A stretch of DNA of 31,376 nt from Flavobacteriales bacterium UBA1993 (GTDB lineage: Bacteria > Bacteroidota > Bacteroidia > Flavobacteriales_G > Salibacteraceae), in the NCBI GenBank assembly GCA_002336485.1, contig DDCZ01000057.1:1-31376 (forward strand), read 5' to 3'. Below are positions 1-7,686 of the stretch, in pieces. Positions within the stretch are counted from its first letter, which is position 1. Each line of letters begins with the position of its first letter. The notes under the pieces were generated by a model. That model saw only the letters and a program-made list of their open reading frames with translations, made no database searches and had not been told where the DNA came from. The position numbers were made by a program, and so were the translations under genes.

Positions 1-2
1 TT

Positions 3-152
3 TGTAGAGAAATGAGTTCGCATGAAATTGCCAGCAAATTGAATATTTCGTTTCACACAGTGAACAATCATCGCAAATCCATCATGAAGAAAACAGGACA
101 GTTAACGCTTGCCGGGCTCGCTAATTGGGCACGTGAGCATAATGTGGTATAA
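3..152 (+). CDS. LuxR-type HTH regulator, C-terminal fragment (partial)
   Basis: This is the last 49 residues of a protein whose start lies outside the window. The open frame runs from base 3 to a TAA at 150-152. It reads as the recognition half of a LuxR/GerE helix-turn-helix: SSHEIASKLNISFHTVNNHR followed by a KSIMKKTGQ-type helix and a short tail. In this family the segment contacts DNA, and SxxTVxxHRxxIxxKxG is its usual signature. The N-terminal half, which would show whether this is a response regulator or a PAS-type regulator, is missing, so the signal cannot be named. The S41 peptidase gene follows 37 bases downstream on the same strand, but co-transcription is not shown. Confidence 0.85.
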   Translation, partial: CREMSSHEIASKLNISFHTVNNHRKSIMKKTGQLTLAGLANWAREHNVV

Positions 153-189
153 GCGTTAGAAATCAAGTCAATTATCCATATTATTAACG

Positions 190-1638
190 ATGCGTCTGTT
201 CTTAATCCTTTGCGTAATAACTCTTCCGCTTATTGCTGATGCGCAAACAAGACATTACCGTGTCAAACAACAATTAAAGGATCTGGATGTGCTGAGAGAA
301 GCACTTTTTGATGTTACAGGCAAGCCGTTCTTATATACAAGTAGATCTAAATTGAGGGCGGCATTTGATTCAGTTGCGACTGATTTACAAACACCACAAA
401 CCGCACGCGAACTTTTCACAGCATTCGCTTTTCTGACTGCCCAAGTAAAGTGTGGACACACCCAAATTTTCATGAATGGTAGGTTGATCCGGGACTACCT
501 CATTTTTTCAAGGACGCTCCCACTTCAAGTTAAAATTGTTGGGGAGCGCATGTATGCAATCACTGAAGTCGGAAAAGATCCTCGAATAATAAAGGGAAAT
601 GAGATTGTTTCAATCAACTCAAAATCAGCAAAGGACATCCTCACGAAAATGTATGAGCTGACATCTTCTGACGGAGATAATATCACATTGAAGCAGCATT
701 ATTTATCCGAGTCCTTCAACTTTTTTTACTTCGTGGCATTCGGCGAACAAGATTCATTCCTGATTAAAGCCTTGGATGATCAGAACGAGGAAATTGAGGT
801 CAATGTTGCCTCTGTTGAGACCGACATCAAGGCTTTTAATCGATCATATAAAAAGAGTCCATTTATAACATATGGAGGATCTTCTAAAAGCTTTGGAAAG
901 CTCGTGACAGACCGCTCGTCTCCAGTGCAAACATGGTTTTTGCCTTCTTTTAAATATGCAAAAGGGGCGAAATATCATGGTTATATCGACGCGAACATGA
1001 GGCGGATAAACAAGGACGAATCAGAGTTCCTTATCTTGGATCTTCGAGGGAACTTGGGCGGTGTCATCCAAACTTATTTAATGGGATACTTCATTGCTGA
1101 ACAAGATCACATCGCCTACATGGAGATTGGGAATACCGAGAAACCGGCATATCGTCAACATTATAAACGATGGAGTAAGAGTTACTTGAAAGTCAGACTT
1201 TCATCCATGCTTCAAGACGCTTCTCAACTTTCAGCTGATAGTGTAGGCCACTTTTATCAAATTCTAAATCGACCCCAAGTGGAGCAATGCCAAAAGAGGC
1301 TTGTCGTATTGGTAGATGGAATGACATTTTCTTCAGGATCAAACGTAGCTGCCAACTTAAAGGATAAAGCCGGCGCCATCATTATCGGTGAGGAAACGGG
1401 CGGTAGTTACAAACATGGAAACACAGGGCAACTGGCGCTGAAACTCCCGAAGAGTAAATTCCAAATGGTGATTAATCCTGTTTACTACTCCAACAACGTA
1501 GATCTGGAGATGGGTTCGTCTGGGCTGATACCGGATATTCTTGTTGATCCGAGATTCGAATATTCAAAGAACAATGATCCATTCATAAACGCAGCGCTTG
1601 ACTTTATTGAGAGAGAGAAATCCAAGGTGGGAGAGTAG
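190..1638 (+). CDS. Secreted S41 family (C-terminal processing/tricorn-like) peptidase
   Basis: Predicted exported serine peptidase of 482 residues. Residues 1-19 form a signal peptide (hydrophobic LFLILCVITLPLIADA, then QT). A PDZ-like region follows at about 110-150 (containing KGNEIVSINSKSA). The S41 catalytic fold occupies the C-terminal half: LILDLRGNLGG, then VLVDGMTFSSGSNVAANL, then IIIGEETGGSYKHGNTG. By alignment with the family motif TxSxxE, the nucleophile is probably Ser381. The GEETGG form belongs to the tricorn/IRBP-like branch rather than to the Ser-Lys CtpA branch with FGKG, so a simple Ser-Lys dyad should not be assumed. The substrate is unknown; the envelope or periplasm is the expected location. 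The ATG at 190 places the signal peptide at the very N-terminus, which supports this start. Confidence 0.88.
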   Translation: MRLFLILCVITLPLIADAQTRHYRVKQQLKDLDVLREALFDVTGKPFLYTSRSKLRAAFDSVATDLQTPQTARELFTAFAFLTAQVKCGHTQIFMNGRLIRDYLIFSRTLPLQVKIVGERMYAITEVGKDPRIIKGNEIVSINSKSAKDILTKMYELTSSDGDNITLKQHYLSESFNFFYFVAFGEQDSFLIKALDDQNEEIEVNVASVETDIKAFNRSYKKSPFITYGGSSKSFGKLVTDRSSPVQTWFLPSFKYAKGAKYHGYIDANMRRINKDESEFLILDLRGNLGGVIQTYLMGYFIAEQDHIAYMEIGNTEKPAYRQHYKRWSKSYLKVRLSSMLQDASQLSADSVGHFYQILNRPQVEQCQKRLVVLVDGMTFSSGSNVAANLKDKAGAIIIGEETGGSYKHGNTGQLALKLPKSKFQMVINPVYYSNNVDLEMGSSGLIPDILVDPRFEYSKNNDPFINAALDFIEREKSKVGE

Positions 1639-1642
1639 TCTG

Positions 1643-1680
1643 GCGACTCCGAGTGAAGTCGCAAAGTTCTTAGTTCTTTT
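1643..1680 (+). terminator. Possible intrinsic terminator after the S41 peptidase gene
   Basis: GCGACT at 1643-1648 pairs with AGTCGC at 1657-1662 around an 8-base loop, and a T-rich stretch ending in TTTT runs to 1680. The stem is only six pairs and the T tract is interrupted. It could be a weak terminator or an attenuator ahead of the pseudouridine synthase gene, which begins nine bases later. Confidence 0.35.
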
Positions 1681-1688
1681 GCAGTAAG

Positions 1689-3371
1689 ATGTCGGACCAA
1701 AATCCCTGCTTCATTCCTTTTGCTAAAGACGTTTCGGGTATTGACCTTCCCGATCGATTCACCTTTCCCTTTTATTATACTCCACATCCACTTTGTTTGC
1801 TGGCATCTGCCCAATTGCAAGAGGTGATTGTGTCTATGGATTGGAAGCATGATTTCGGTGTGGAAACTCCTGATTCAGATACTGCTATTGGCAAAATGTT
1901 CGGAGTTCTTGTGGTTCAAACCAACCAAGGAAACCTCGGGTTCTTAGCCGCGTTTTCTGGAAAAGTGGCCGATGAGAATCTTCACCATCCATTCGTTCCT
2001 CCAGTATTCAACATGCTCGATAAGGATGGATTCTTCAAACGCGAAGAGGCGGTTATTAGTGAATTGAATAATCGAATTGATCATCTCTTAGGAGCCGCAG
2101 AATACATAAATACGACAAGGCGGTTAGCCGAAGCGAAACGCGTCTCAGAATCCGAATTGACCCAGCTGCGTAAAGAGGTTAAGAAACGAAAATTAGATCG
2201 AAAACTGAAGAGAACAGAGGCCGCGCAGACATTGAGTCTCCCAGAAATTGAAGTTCTAGAGGCAAACTTGGTGAAGGAAAGTTTAGACGATCAGTTTAAT
2301 TACAAGCGCTCGGCCAAAAAATGGAGATTGGAAATCAATGAATTGGAGTCGAAGCATGCCCTGTTTGTGGATAGTTTGAACCGCTTAAAGGAAGAACGGA
2401 AGTCGCGCTCAGGTGCGCTTCAGAAGGAGCTTTTTGATTGCTATAAATTTCTCAACGCAAATGGGAAAGAGGAAAATGTGCTTGATATTTTTGAGGTTGC
2501 CCATAAGCGCGTTCCGCCAACTGGCGCAGGCGAATGCGCTGCTCCAAAGTTGCTTCAGTATGCATATTTGAATCAACTTAAACCAATTGCCATGGCTGAA
2601 TTTTGGTGGGGCGCATCCGATAAATCGGAAGTGAGAAAACAGGGTCAGTTTTATCCAGCATGCCGGGGTAAGTGTGAGCCGATTCTTAATCATATGTTAC
2701 AAGGTTTGATGGTTGATCCAAATCCCATCTTTTCGAAACTTGCGGAGGAAAAAGAAATTGAAATCCTTTTTGAGGATGCCCATTTACTAGTAATAAATAA
2801 GCCGCAGAATCTGCTTACAATCCCTGGGAAAGAAATTGAGGATTCGGTGTTAACCCGAATCGGAAGGAAATATCCCGAAGCCTCAGGGCCATTAGTAGTG
2901 CATCGATTAGACATGAGCACTTCAGGTATTTTACTAATCGCGAAAACCAAAGAAGTCCATAAAGCTTTACAGCAACAATTTGAAAACAGAACGGTGCGTA
3001 AACGATACACGGCGCTGCTGGATGGAGAATTATTCAAGGATAACGGGACGGTCGATTTGCCCCTTCGGGTAGACTTTCACGACAGACCCCGGCAGCTAGT
3101 ATGTTTTGAACATGGAAAACCATCCACAACATACTGGGAATTGGTCGGGACTGAGAAGCACGGTACGCGGGTTCGGTTTTCCCCAATTACCGGCCGTACG
3201 CACCAACTAAGAATGCACGCCGCACATCATTTAGGGTTAAGCGCGCCAATTGTTGGAGATGAATTATATGGTAAACAGGGTGCTCGCCTGCATTTACATG
3301 CAGATCAAATAACGTTTGTTCATCCACTTTCTGGCCATGAAATGACTATTGAAAGTCAGGTTCCATTCTGA
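1689..3371 (+). CDS. RluA family pseudouridine synthase with long N-terminal extension
   Basis: Protein of 560 residues in two parts. Residues from about 350 to 560 are an RluA-type pseudouridine synthase: VLVINKPQNLLTIPG, the catalytic motif HRLDMSTSGILLIAKT with the nucleophilic aspartate at D408, and the late motif GRTHQLRMHAAHH. This half isomerises uridines in rRNA or tRNA; the target position cannot be read from sequence. Residues 1-340 are an extension absent from E. coli RluA/C/D: FTFPFYYTPHPLC, GKMFGVLVV, LGFLAAFSGK, a charged probable coiled coil (about 130-250), then PPTGAGECAAPKLLQYAYLN with C283, an AEFWWG motif, and YPACRGKCEPIL with C325 and C329. From memory, Bacteroides and relatives carry similar long RluA proteins, so this is a conserved architecture and not a local fusion. 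The function of the extension is unknown to me. Confidence 0.9.
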   Translation: MSDQNPCFIPFAKDVSGIDLPDRFTFPFYYTPHPLCLLASAQLQEVIVSMDWKHDFGVETPDSDTAIGKMFGVLVVQTNQGNLGFLAAFSGKVADENLHHPFVPPVFNMLDKDGFFKREEAVISELNNRIDHLLGAAEYINTTRRLAEAKRVSESELTQLRKEVKKRKLDRKLKRTEAAQTLSLPEIEVLEANLVKESLDDQFNYKRSAKKWRLEINELESKHALFVDSLNRLKEERKSRSGALQKELFDCYKFLNANGKEENVLDIFEVAHKRVPPTGAGECAAPKLLQYAYLNQLKPIAMAEFWWGASDKSEVRKQGQFYPACRGKCEPILNHMLQGLMVDPNPIFSKLAEEKEIEILFEDAHLLVINKPQNLLTIPGKEIEDSVLTRIGRKYPEASGPLVVHRLDMSTSGILLIAKTKEVHKALQQQFENRTVRKRYTALLDGELFKDNGTVDLPLRVDFHDRPRQLVCFEHGKPSTTYWELVGTEKHGTRVRFSPITGRTHQLRMHAAHHLGLSAPIVGDELYGKQGARLHLHADQITFVHPLSGHEMTIESQVPF

Positions 3372-3399
3372 CACTGAATGAATTAGACCAGTGGACAGC

Positions 3400-4524
3400 T
3401 TATCCAATGGTCGAGGTAAGCTCAAAGAGGGGGAGGTACATTGCGACCAAAATAAGAGCCACGATACTTCCGACAAAAATGATCATAAGGGGTTCCAATA
3501 CATTTCCCGCGATGGCCGATTTATGGCTGACCTCGTTATTGTACTGATCTGAGATTTTTTCAAAGATCAGCTCTAGTTTATTTACCTCCTCAGACATCTC
3601 AATAAGTGCAATCATTTTTCTTGGGTAAATTGGATGTTTTGCCATGGACTTGTGCAATGTTTCACCAGCCGTAACATCCGTCACGATTTGCTCCAAACTT
3701 TCCTCGATTGGATAGAACCCGATCATGTTTTTTACCAGTGATAAGGACGAAACAAGAGGGTTTTTGGCACGAAGAAGTAGCTTCATTGCCGAACACATTT
3801 TCGCTAGTTGAGCTGCGCGAACCACCTCACCAAAAAAAGGCAAGGCCAAAAGAAGACGGCTCAAGAAACTACGCACGCTGGATCTTTTCCGATTCATCCA
3901 AAAAATGGCGATGAGGCTACTGCAGATCAAAACGATTAGCAAGAAGTAGTTTTCGAAAAGATCGGCCAATGAAATGATAGTTTTTGTCAGTGCAGGTAAG
4001 TCATTCCCGAATCGGGCAAAGACATTTTCAAACATTGGTACGACCACTTGGAGCATAAATGCCACGGCGCCAATCGATGTTACAAAGACAAGAATTGGGT
4101 ACGAAATGGCGCTCATGATTAATCTCCGTTGCTTGATTTTGTTTTCGTAATGTGTTTTCAACTCCTCGATCACGGTAGTGAGCATGCCGGTTTCCTCGCC
4201 TATTTTTATGCTGTAGAATTCATAGTCCGTAAAAGAACCCACTAAGCCGAGGCTTTCAGAAAAAGAAGACCCATTTACTAGCTTTATTAAGATACCATCA
4301 AGAATTTGCTTGACCTTTCCCTTTGATTCTCTGACCTGCATTTCCAAGGCGTTAGCCAACTCGATCCCAGCGCTTAACATTAAGTGCAATTCAGAGTAAA
4401 ACATTGCTTTCTGTTTATGGTTAAGTTCAGAATCTGAAAAGAGGCTTCCCGATGGCTTTTTCTTACTTGATTCGCCTTCTGGTTCTGAGATACTCTCACG
4501 AATGTATAGATCAGATGCCTTCAT
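3400..4524 (-). CDS. Type II secretion system F family / PilC-like inner-membrane protein
   Basis: Platform protein of type IV pilus or type II secretion machines, 374 residues. It shows the expected duplicated T2SSF organisation: a first cytoplasmic domain (about 37-160) with IGEETGMLTTVIEELKTHYE, a first membrane segment (SAISYPILVFVTSIGAVAFM), a middle membrane segment (FLLIVLICSSLIAIFWM), a second helical domain with IGFYPIEESLEQIV and MIALIEMSEEVNKLELIFE, and the characteristic last segment beginning EPLMIIFVGSIVALILVAMY. In the family it anchors the assembly ATPase and the growing pseudopilus. The ATG at 4524 directly abuts the TAA of the upstream small membrane protein (TAA-ATG), so the two are surely co-transcribed. 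No ATPase, secretin or prepilin peptidase gene lies nearby, so the rest of the machine must be encoded elsewhere or be lost. Confidence 0.9.
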   Translation of the reverse strand: MKASDLYIRESISEPEGESSKKKPSGSLFSDSELNHKQKAMFYSELHLMLSAGIELANALEMQVRESKGKVKQILDGILIKLVNGSSFSESLGLVGSFTDYEFYSIKIGEETGMLTTVIEELKTHYENKIKQRRLIMSAISYPILVFVTSIGAVAFMLQVVVPMFENVFARFGNDLPALTKTIISLADLFENYFLLIVLICSSLIAIFWMNRKRSSVRSFLSRLLLALPFFGEVVRAAQLAKMCSAMKLLLRAKNPLVSSLSLVKNMIGFYPIEESLEQIVTDVTAGETLHKSMAKHPIYPRKMIALIEMSEEVNKLELIFEKISDQYNNEVSHKSAIAGNVLEPLMIIFVGSIVALILVAMYLPLFELTSTIG

Positions 4525-4950
4525 TTAAGGGAGTTGTTTTCGGAGTGTGAAATATGGATAAGCAATTGAGATGTCTCTTTCATGCATCCCGCTACTATGG
4601 TTGGAAACAATCGTTATTTTATCTACAAGGTCATCGTCGCCTGATTCAACTTGGGAAACGTATATGGTGCTCTTAATTCCATCGACGTTATTTGTTTCGT
4701 TGACTCTTGTCAGCGGATCAGTTTCATAGCGAATGGTTTCCCTATTGCCAGACAATTCCAATTCATTCCCATTATACATTGCATAGTCCGAAAGAGCTAA
4801 ATCGTATTCAAATTGAGCTAGGGTTAATTCGTTTTGAACCTGTTGTTCATTGCTGTTTATTAGCTGCATAGCGTCTTTTTGCAAATAATTATAAGCCACG
4901 ATAACGATTGATATTCCAATACCCAAATGCTGCCAACCTGCCGCATCCAT
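4525..4950 (-). CDS. Small membrane-anchored protein in pilin/T2SS unit (pseudopilin-like)
   Basis: A 141-residue protein with one N-terminal hydrophobic segment (LGIGISIVIVAYNYL, residues about 9-23) and then a polar, acidic body with Asn-rich and Glu-rich stretches. It lacks a classical prepilin cleavage motif. Position between the prepilin and PilC genes suggests a minor-pseudopilin-like or membrane-tethered partner; I do not recognise the family. The ATG at 4950 lies inside the prepilin frame, giving a 91-base overlap in a different frame. This is far longer than normal operon overlaps, so either the start is later (for example the TTG in front of GIGISIV) or this junction has been altered by a frameshift or deletion. 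The stop codon touches the start of the PilC gene. Confidence 0.6.
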   Translation of the reverse strand: MDAAGWQHLGIGISIVIVAYNYLQKDAMQLINSNEQQVQNELTLAQFEYDLALSDYAMYNGNELELSGNRETIRYETDPLTRVNETNNVDGIKSTIYVSQVESGDDDLVDKITIVSNHSSGMHERDISIAYPYFTLRKQLP

Positions 4951-5240
4951 TGGAAAAAGTAGGTCGCTGTGCTGATAGAGCCGGTAACCGTGACCTTTAC
5001 ATCCTCACATCCAACTCCTTCAAAGTCCATGGAGTATTTTGAGTACATATAGAAATGAGATTTCTCCAATGTATATAGATGTTGCAATTGAAGCTTTGCC
5101 TCTTGGGCTTTGGCTTCCGCTATTTTGGGTAAAAAATTCGGAAGTGCTATGAGCACAAGTATTCCCATTATAACAAGTACAACTAGTAATTCTGTGAGAG
5201 AGAATGCTTTTAGTCTAGAGTGACTCAAGTGTGGTTTCAT
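4860..5240 (-). CDS. Type IV prepilin-like protein, C-terminus probably aberrant
   Basis: A 126-residue prepilin/pseudopilin. Residues 1-12 are a short basic leader ending in KA; a type III signal follows as A12-F13-S-L-T-E17, with the glutamate at mature position +5 as required by prepilin peptidase, and then the hydrophobic spine LLVVLVIMGILVLIALPNFL. Residues about 40-95 (AEAKAQEAKLQLQHLYTLEK and the YSMDFEGVG region) are typical of Bacteroidota pilins. After about residue 96 the sequence becomes Trp-rich and Cys-rich and does not resemble the usual pilin end, which tends to contain a DxDGDG...W stretch. The reading frame here overlaps the next gene by 91 bases. A frameshift or a deletion removing the true pilin tail is likely, but a sequencing error cannot be excluded. 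Confidence 0.7.
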   Translation of the reverse strand: MKPHLSHSRLKAFSLTELLVVLVIMGILVLIALPNFLPKIAEAKAQEAKLQLQHLYTLEKSHFYMYSKYSMDFEGVGCEDVKVTVTGSISTATYFFQWMRQVGSIWVLEYQSLSWLIIICKKTLCS

Positions 5241-5603
5241 ATCATGTTAACTTGATTCAAATATTTCAAACGTGATGCGGAGTCTACCTATCCGATTGAA
5301 CAGTTCTTTTTTTTTCTCCTTTTGAATTATCGCAATGAATGGATCGGGGTTTGAAGTCAATATGTTGATTGTAAGTTATTTATAATTATTAGTGTTTGCT
5401 TCATTCAAATGGGGTCTTGATTGGAACTAGACTATTGGCTAGTTGTATTGGCGATAATTAATAATAAATTTAGGGGTAGACGAAAAGTTAAATAATGTCG
5501 TTTAGAAACTCAAACAGACCGTTCATTGATTAAAACCGGTTACTCACCAATCGGTGTCAGTTTATTATCTGTGATAGAATACTTTTAGAATGATTCCCAA
5601 AAA
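5241..5603. other. Intergenic region between divergent prepilin and LuxR genes
   Basis: This is the longest gene-free stretch of the window: 363 AT-rich bases between two outward-facing genes, so it should hold both promoters. On the minus strand AATATTTG (5265-5258) is one base from the -7 consensus TAnnTTTG and lies 18 bases before the prepilin ATG. On the plus strand TACTTTTA (5580-5587) is also one mismatch away and lies 17 bases before the LuxR ATG. A short inverted repeat, CACC-AATC-GGTG, sits near 5545-5560 and could be part of an operator. I see no ORF, RNA gene or riboswitch here. All sites are weak. Confidence 0.4.
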
Positions 5604-6281
5604 ATGAAAAAAGTTAAAGTTGCATTGTTAGAGCCAAATCAGGTCTTGCTTCATGGTCTTACAAGAATCCTTGAATCTTCTCCAGAAGTAGAATTGTCAA
5701 CAAGCTCAATGAGTGGTCTTGAATTGATTCGAGCGCTTAAGGCAATTCAAGTAGACGTTATTCTGGCCAACATAAACAGTATTGATATTGACGCTCTAAG
5801 GCTGTCTCGCTATGTTTTTTCGCACTATAGCAACGTGCGTGTTATCTTATGTGGCGAAATTAATCCTGGACCTTTAGTTAAGCCAATTTTGAGGCATGGG
5901 GTCAGTACATACTTTGTAACCAACTCGATTTTGCCACGAAACTTGGTCAAATTGATTTGCGAGGTTCATAGAATTGGTTTCGCATATACTGATATCGTTA
6001 CCAAGGAGGTGATGGAAAGTACATGGAAGGTTGATGATGAATTTAGTTTTCCTGAATTCAATGATCGTGAAAGAGAGGTTCTGTGTATGATTTGTCGAGG
6101 TGTCTCTAAGAAGAGTATTGCTGAAAAACTTTGTTTGTCTCCAGCAACTATTAAGTATCATCTATCGAGGATATTTGAAAAATCGCAAGTTTCCAGCACA
6201 GTCGAACTCGTAGTAAAAGCACTGACATTAAGATGGGTTGAGCAATTGGTTGGGGAAAAGCGATATAGGGAAAGTATTTAG
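5604..6281 (+). CDS. LuxR/NarL-family regulator with degenerate receiver domain
   Basis: A 225-residue DNA-binding regulator. The C-terminal part (about 150-215) is a clear LuxR helix-turn-helix: FNDREREVLCMICRGVSKKS, then IAEKLCLSPATIKYHLSRIF. The N-terminal 120 residues keep the length and pattern of a response-regulator receiver, but the phosphorylation residues are replaced: the acidic pair is E10-P11, the phospho-acceptor position reads N56 (DVILAN in place of DVxLxD), the Thr/Ser switch position is C83, and the conserved Lys position is T106. It is therefore probably not controlled by aspartyl phosphorylation. It diverges from the prepilin/PilC unit, which makes that unit a plausible target; this is inference from position only. 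Confidence 0.85.
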   Translation: MKKVKVALLEPNQVLLHGLTRILESSPEVELSTSSMSGLELIRALKAIQVDVILANINSIDIDALRLSRYVFSHYSNVRVILCGEINPGPLVKPILRHGVSTYFVTNSILPRNLVKLICEVHRIGFAYTDIVTKEVMESTWKVDDEFSFPEFNDREREVLCMICRGVSKKSIAEKLCLSPATIKYHLSRIFEKSQVSSTVELVVKALTLRWVEQLVGEKRYRESI

Positions 6282-6287
6282 TGAATC

Positions 6288-6310
6288 ACGGTTATATAGC
6301 TGACCGTTTT
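6288..6310 (+). terminator. Weak hairpin plus T4 after the LuxR gene
   Basis: ACGGT (6288-6292) pairs with ACCGT (6303-6307) across a 10-base loop and is followed by T residues to 6310. It lies seven bases past the LuxR stop and before the convergent aminotransferase gene. Five pairs with a wide loop make this a marginal terminator. Confidence 0.22.
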
Positions 6311-6341
6311 AACGCCAATCAATATACACGCCTGCGCCTTT

Positions 6342-7568
6342 CTAGACGTTGATAGCCTCGGATGCTCTGGCCGCCATAACCTTGGTGTACTCTGGAAGAG
6401 CATTTCTTAATACCTCCACTGCTTTTGATAGCTTATGCTTCTCAAGCACATAGGCCAGCCTAACTTCGTTTTTGCCCAATTCTGGAGAAGCGTAAAAACC
6501 CTCGCCAGGCGCCATCATTACTGTTGACCCTTGGTATGAATAGTCATTCAAAATCCATTGACAAAAATTATCAGCGCTCTCAACCGGCAGCTCCGCCATT
6601 GCATAAAATGCTCCACCCGGCTTAGGACATGTGACACCGTCAATAGAATTTAAACCGTCTACTAAAATGTCGCGTCGTTCCAAGTACTCTTCCTTCACAT
6701 CTTCGAAGTACGTTTCGGGAGTATTCAATGCAGCTTCTCCTGCAACTTGTCCCAAAGTAGGAGGACTTAACCGAGCTTGAGCAAACTTCATTGCGGCCGC
6801 CATTACGTCTTTATTTTTTGATACCAACGCTCCAACACGCGCTCCACACATACTATATCGTTTGGAAACAGAATCCACAATTATGGCGTGATTTTCCATT
6901 CCATCAAGGCTTAGTATGGAGTGATGGCTGCGGTCGTCGTAGCAGAACTCTCGATAGACTTCATCGGCTAATAAAAACAGGTCGTTGTCCAGAACAATTT
7001 TCCGAAGAGTGTCTAGCTCCTCCTTGGTGTAGAGGTACCCCGTAGGATTTCCAGGATTACAAATAATAATTCCGCGTGTGCGATTATTAATCAACTCGCC
7101 AAACTTTTCGATCGGAGGAAGGGCGTAACTGTCTCGTAAATACGTAGTAATAGGCCTTAGGATCACGCCTGCTTCTAATGCAAAGCCATTGTAATTGGCA
7201 TAAAAAGGCTCTGGTACGATGACTTCATCTTCCGGATTGAAACACGTCATCATTGCAAATATGATGGCTTCAGAGCCACCGTTTGTTACGATGATGTCGT
7301 TGTGATCTACATTGATGTCGTTGTTTCGATAGTAATTGGCTAGGCCTTTTCGATAGGATAAAAAGCCGGCACTGTGGCTGTACTCAATTACTTTTTGATC
7401 AAAATTCTTGATCGCATTCAATGCCACCTCTGGTGTTTCAATGTCGGGTTGTCCAATGTTTAAATGAATGACTTCAATGCCCGCTGCAGTCGCCGACTCG
7501 GCGTAAGGAACTAGTTTCCGGATCGGCGATTCTGGCATCGCAAAGCCTTTATTTGAAATGAATGGCAT
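6342..7568 (-). CDS. PLP-dependent class I/II aminotransferase (aspartate aminotransferase-like)
   Basis: Cytosolic fold-type I aminotransferase of 408 residues. Visible landmarks are the N-terminal substrate region (IEVIHLNIGQPDIETP), the cofactor-contact segment VTNGGSEAIIFAM, the NPGNPTGYLYT motif, the ADEVYREFCYDD motif with the PLP-ring aspartate, and the Schiff-base lysine in DSVSKRYSMCGARVG at K236. The length is typical. These enzymes move an amino group between an amino acid and a 2-oxo acid; the specificity (aspartate, aromatic or alanine) cannot be fixed from sequence, and the AspC-like naming is a family convention. The gene has its own promoter candidate and lies downstream of the DUF1573 terminator, so it is probably transcribed alone. 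It is convergent with the LuxR gene. Confidence 0.92.
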   Translation of the reverse strand: MPFISNKGFAMPESPIRKLVPYAESATAAGIEVIHLNIGQPDIETPEVALNAIKNFDQKVIEYSHSAGFLSYRKGLANYYRNNDINVDHNDIIVTNGGSEAIIFAMMTCFNPEDEVIVPEPFYANYNGFALEAGVILRPITTYLRDSYALPPIEKFGELINNRTRGIIICNPGNPTGYLYTKEELDTLRKIVLDNDLFLLADEVYREFCYDDRSHHSILSLDGMENHAIIVDSVSKRYSMCGARVGALVSKNKDVMAAAMKFAQARLSPPTLGQVAGEAALNTPETYFEDVKEEYLERRDILVDGLNSIDGVTCPKPGGAFYAMAELPVESADNFCQWILNDYSYQGSTVMMAPGEGFYASPELGKNEVRLAYVLEKHKLSKAVEVLRNALPEYTKVMAARASEAINV

Positions 7569-7599
7569 ACTGGGAGATTTTCGGGCCTGATATAGGTAC

Positions 7600-7607
7600 C
7601 AAATATA
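7600..7607 (-). promoter_or_regulatory. Bacteroidota -7 promoter element for the aminotransferase gene
   Basis: Read on the minus strand, this is TATATTTG, an exact match to TAnnTTTG. It lies 32-39 bases upstream of the ATG, so transcription would start near 7594 and give a leader of about 25 bases. No good -33 TTTG is visible. It lies just past the DUF1573 terminator, where a promoter is needed. Confidence 0.55.
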
Positions 7608-7629
7608 TATTCCGCAGAGTTAAGAGCAT

Positions 7630-7664
7630 AAAAAAACCCTGATTTCAAATGAATGAAATCAGGG
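7630..7664 (-). terminator. Strong intrinsic terminator of the DUF1573 gene
   Basis: On the minus strand an 11-base-pair perfect stem (CCCTGATTTCA at 7664-7654 pairing with TGAAATCAGGG at 7647-7637) with a six-base loop is followed by seven T residues (7636-7630). It starts 23 bases after the DUF1573 stop codon and separates that gene from the aminotransferase downstream. This is the clearest rho-independent terminator in the window. Confidence 0.9.
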
Positions 7665-7686
7665 TCCGATTGAAATTCTCGAAAGA

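Noticed and set aside
1485..1850. Minus-strand open frame across the S41/RluA junction
   Set aside because: It is antisense to two well-supported genes and has no recognisable domain or start context.
3372..3393. CACTG/CAGTG hairpin as a bidirectional terminator between rluA-like and PilC-like genes
   Set aside because: Five pairs with a 12-base loop and no T tract on either strand.
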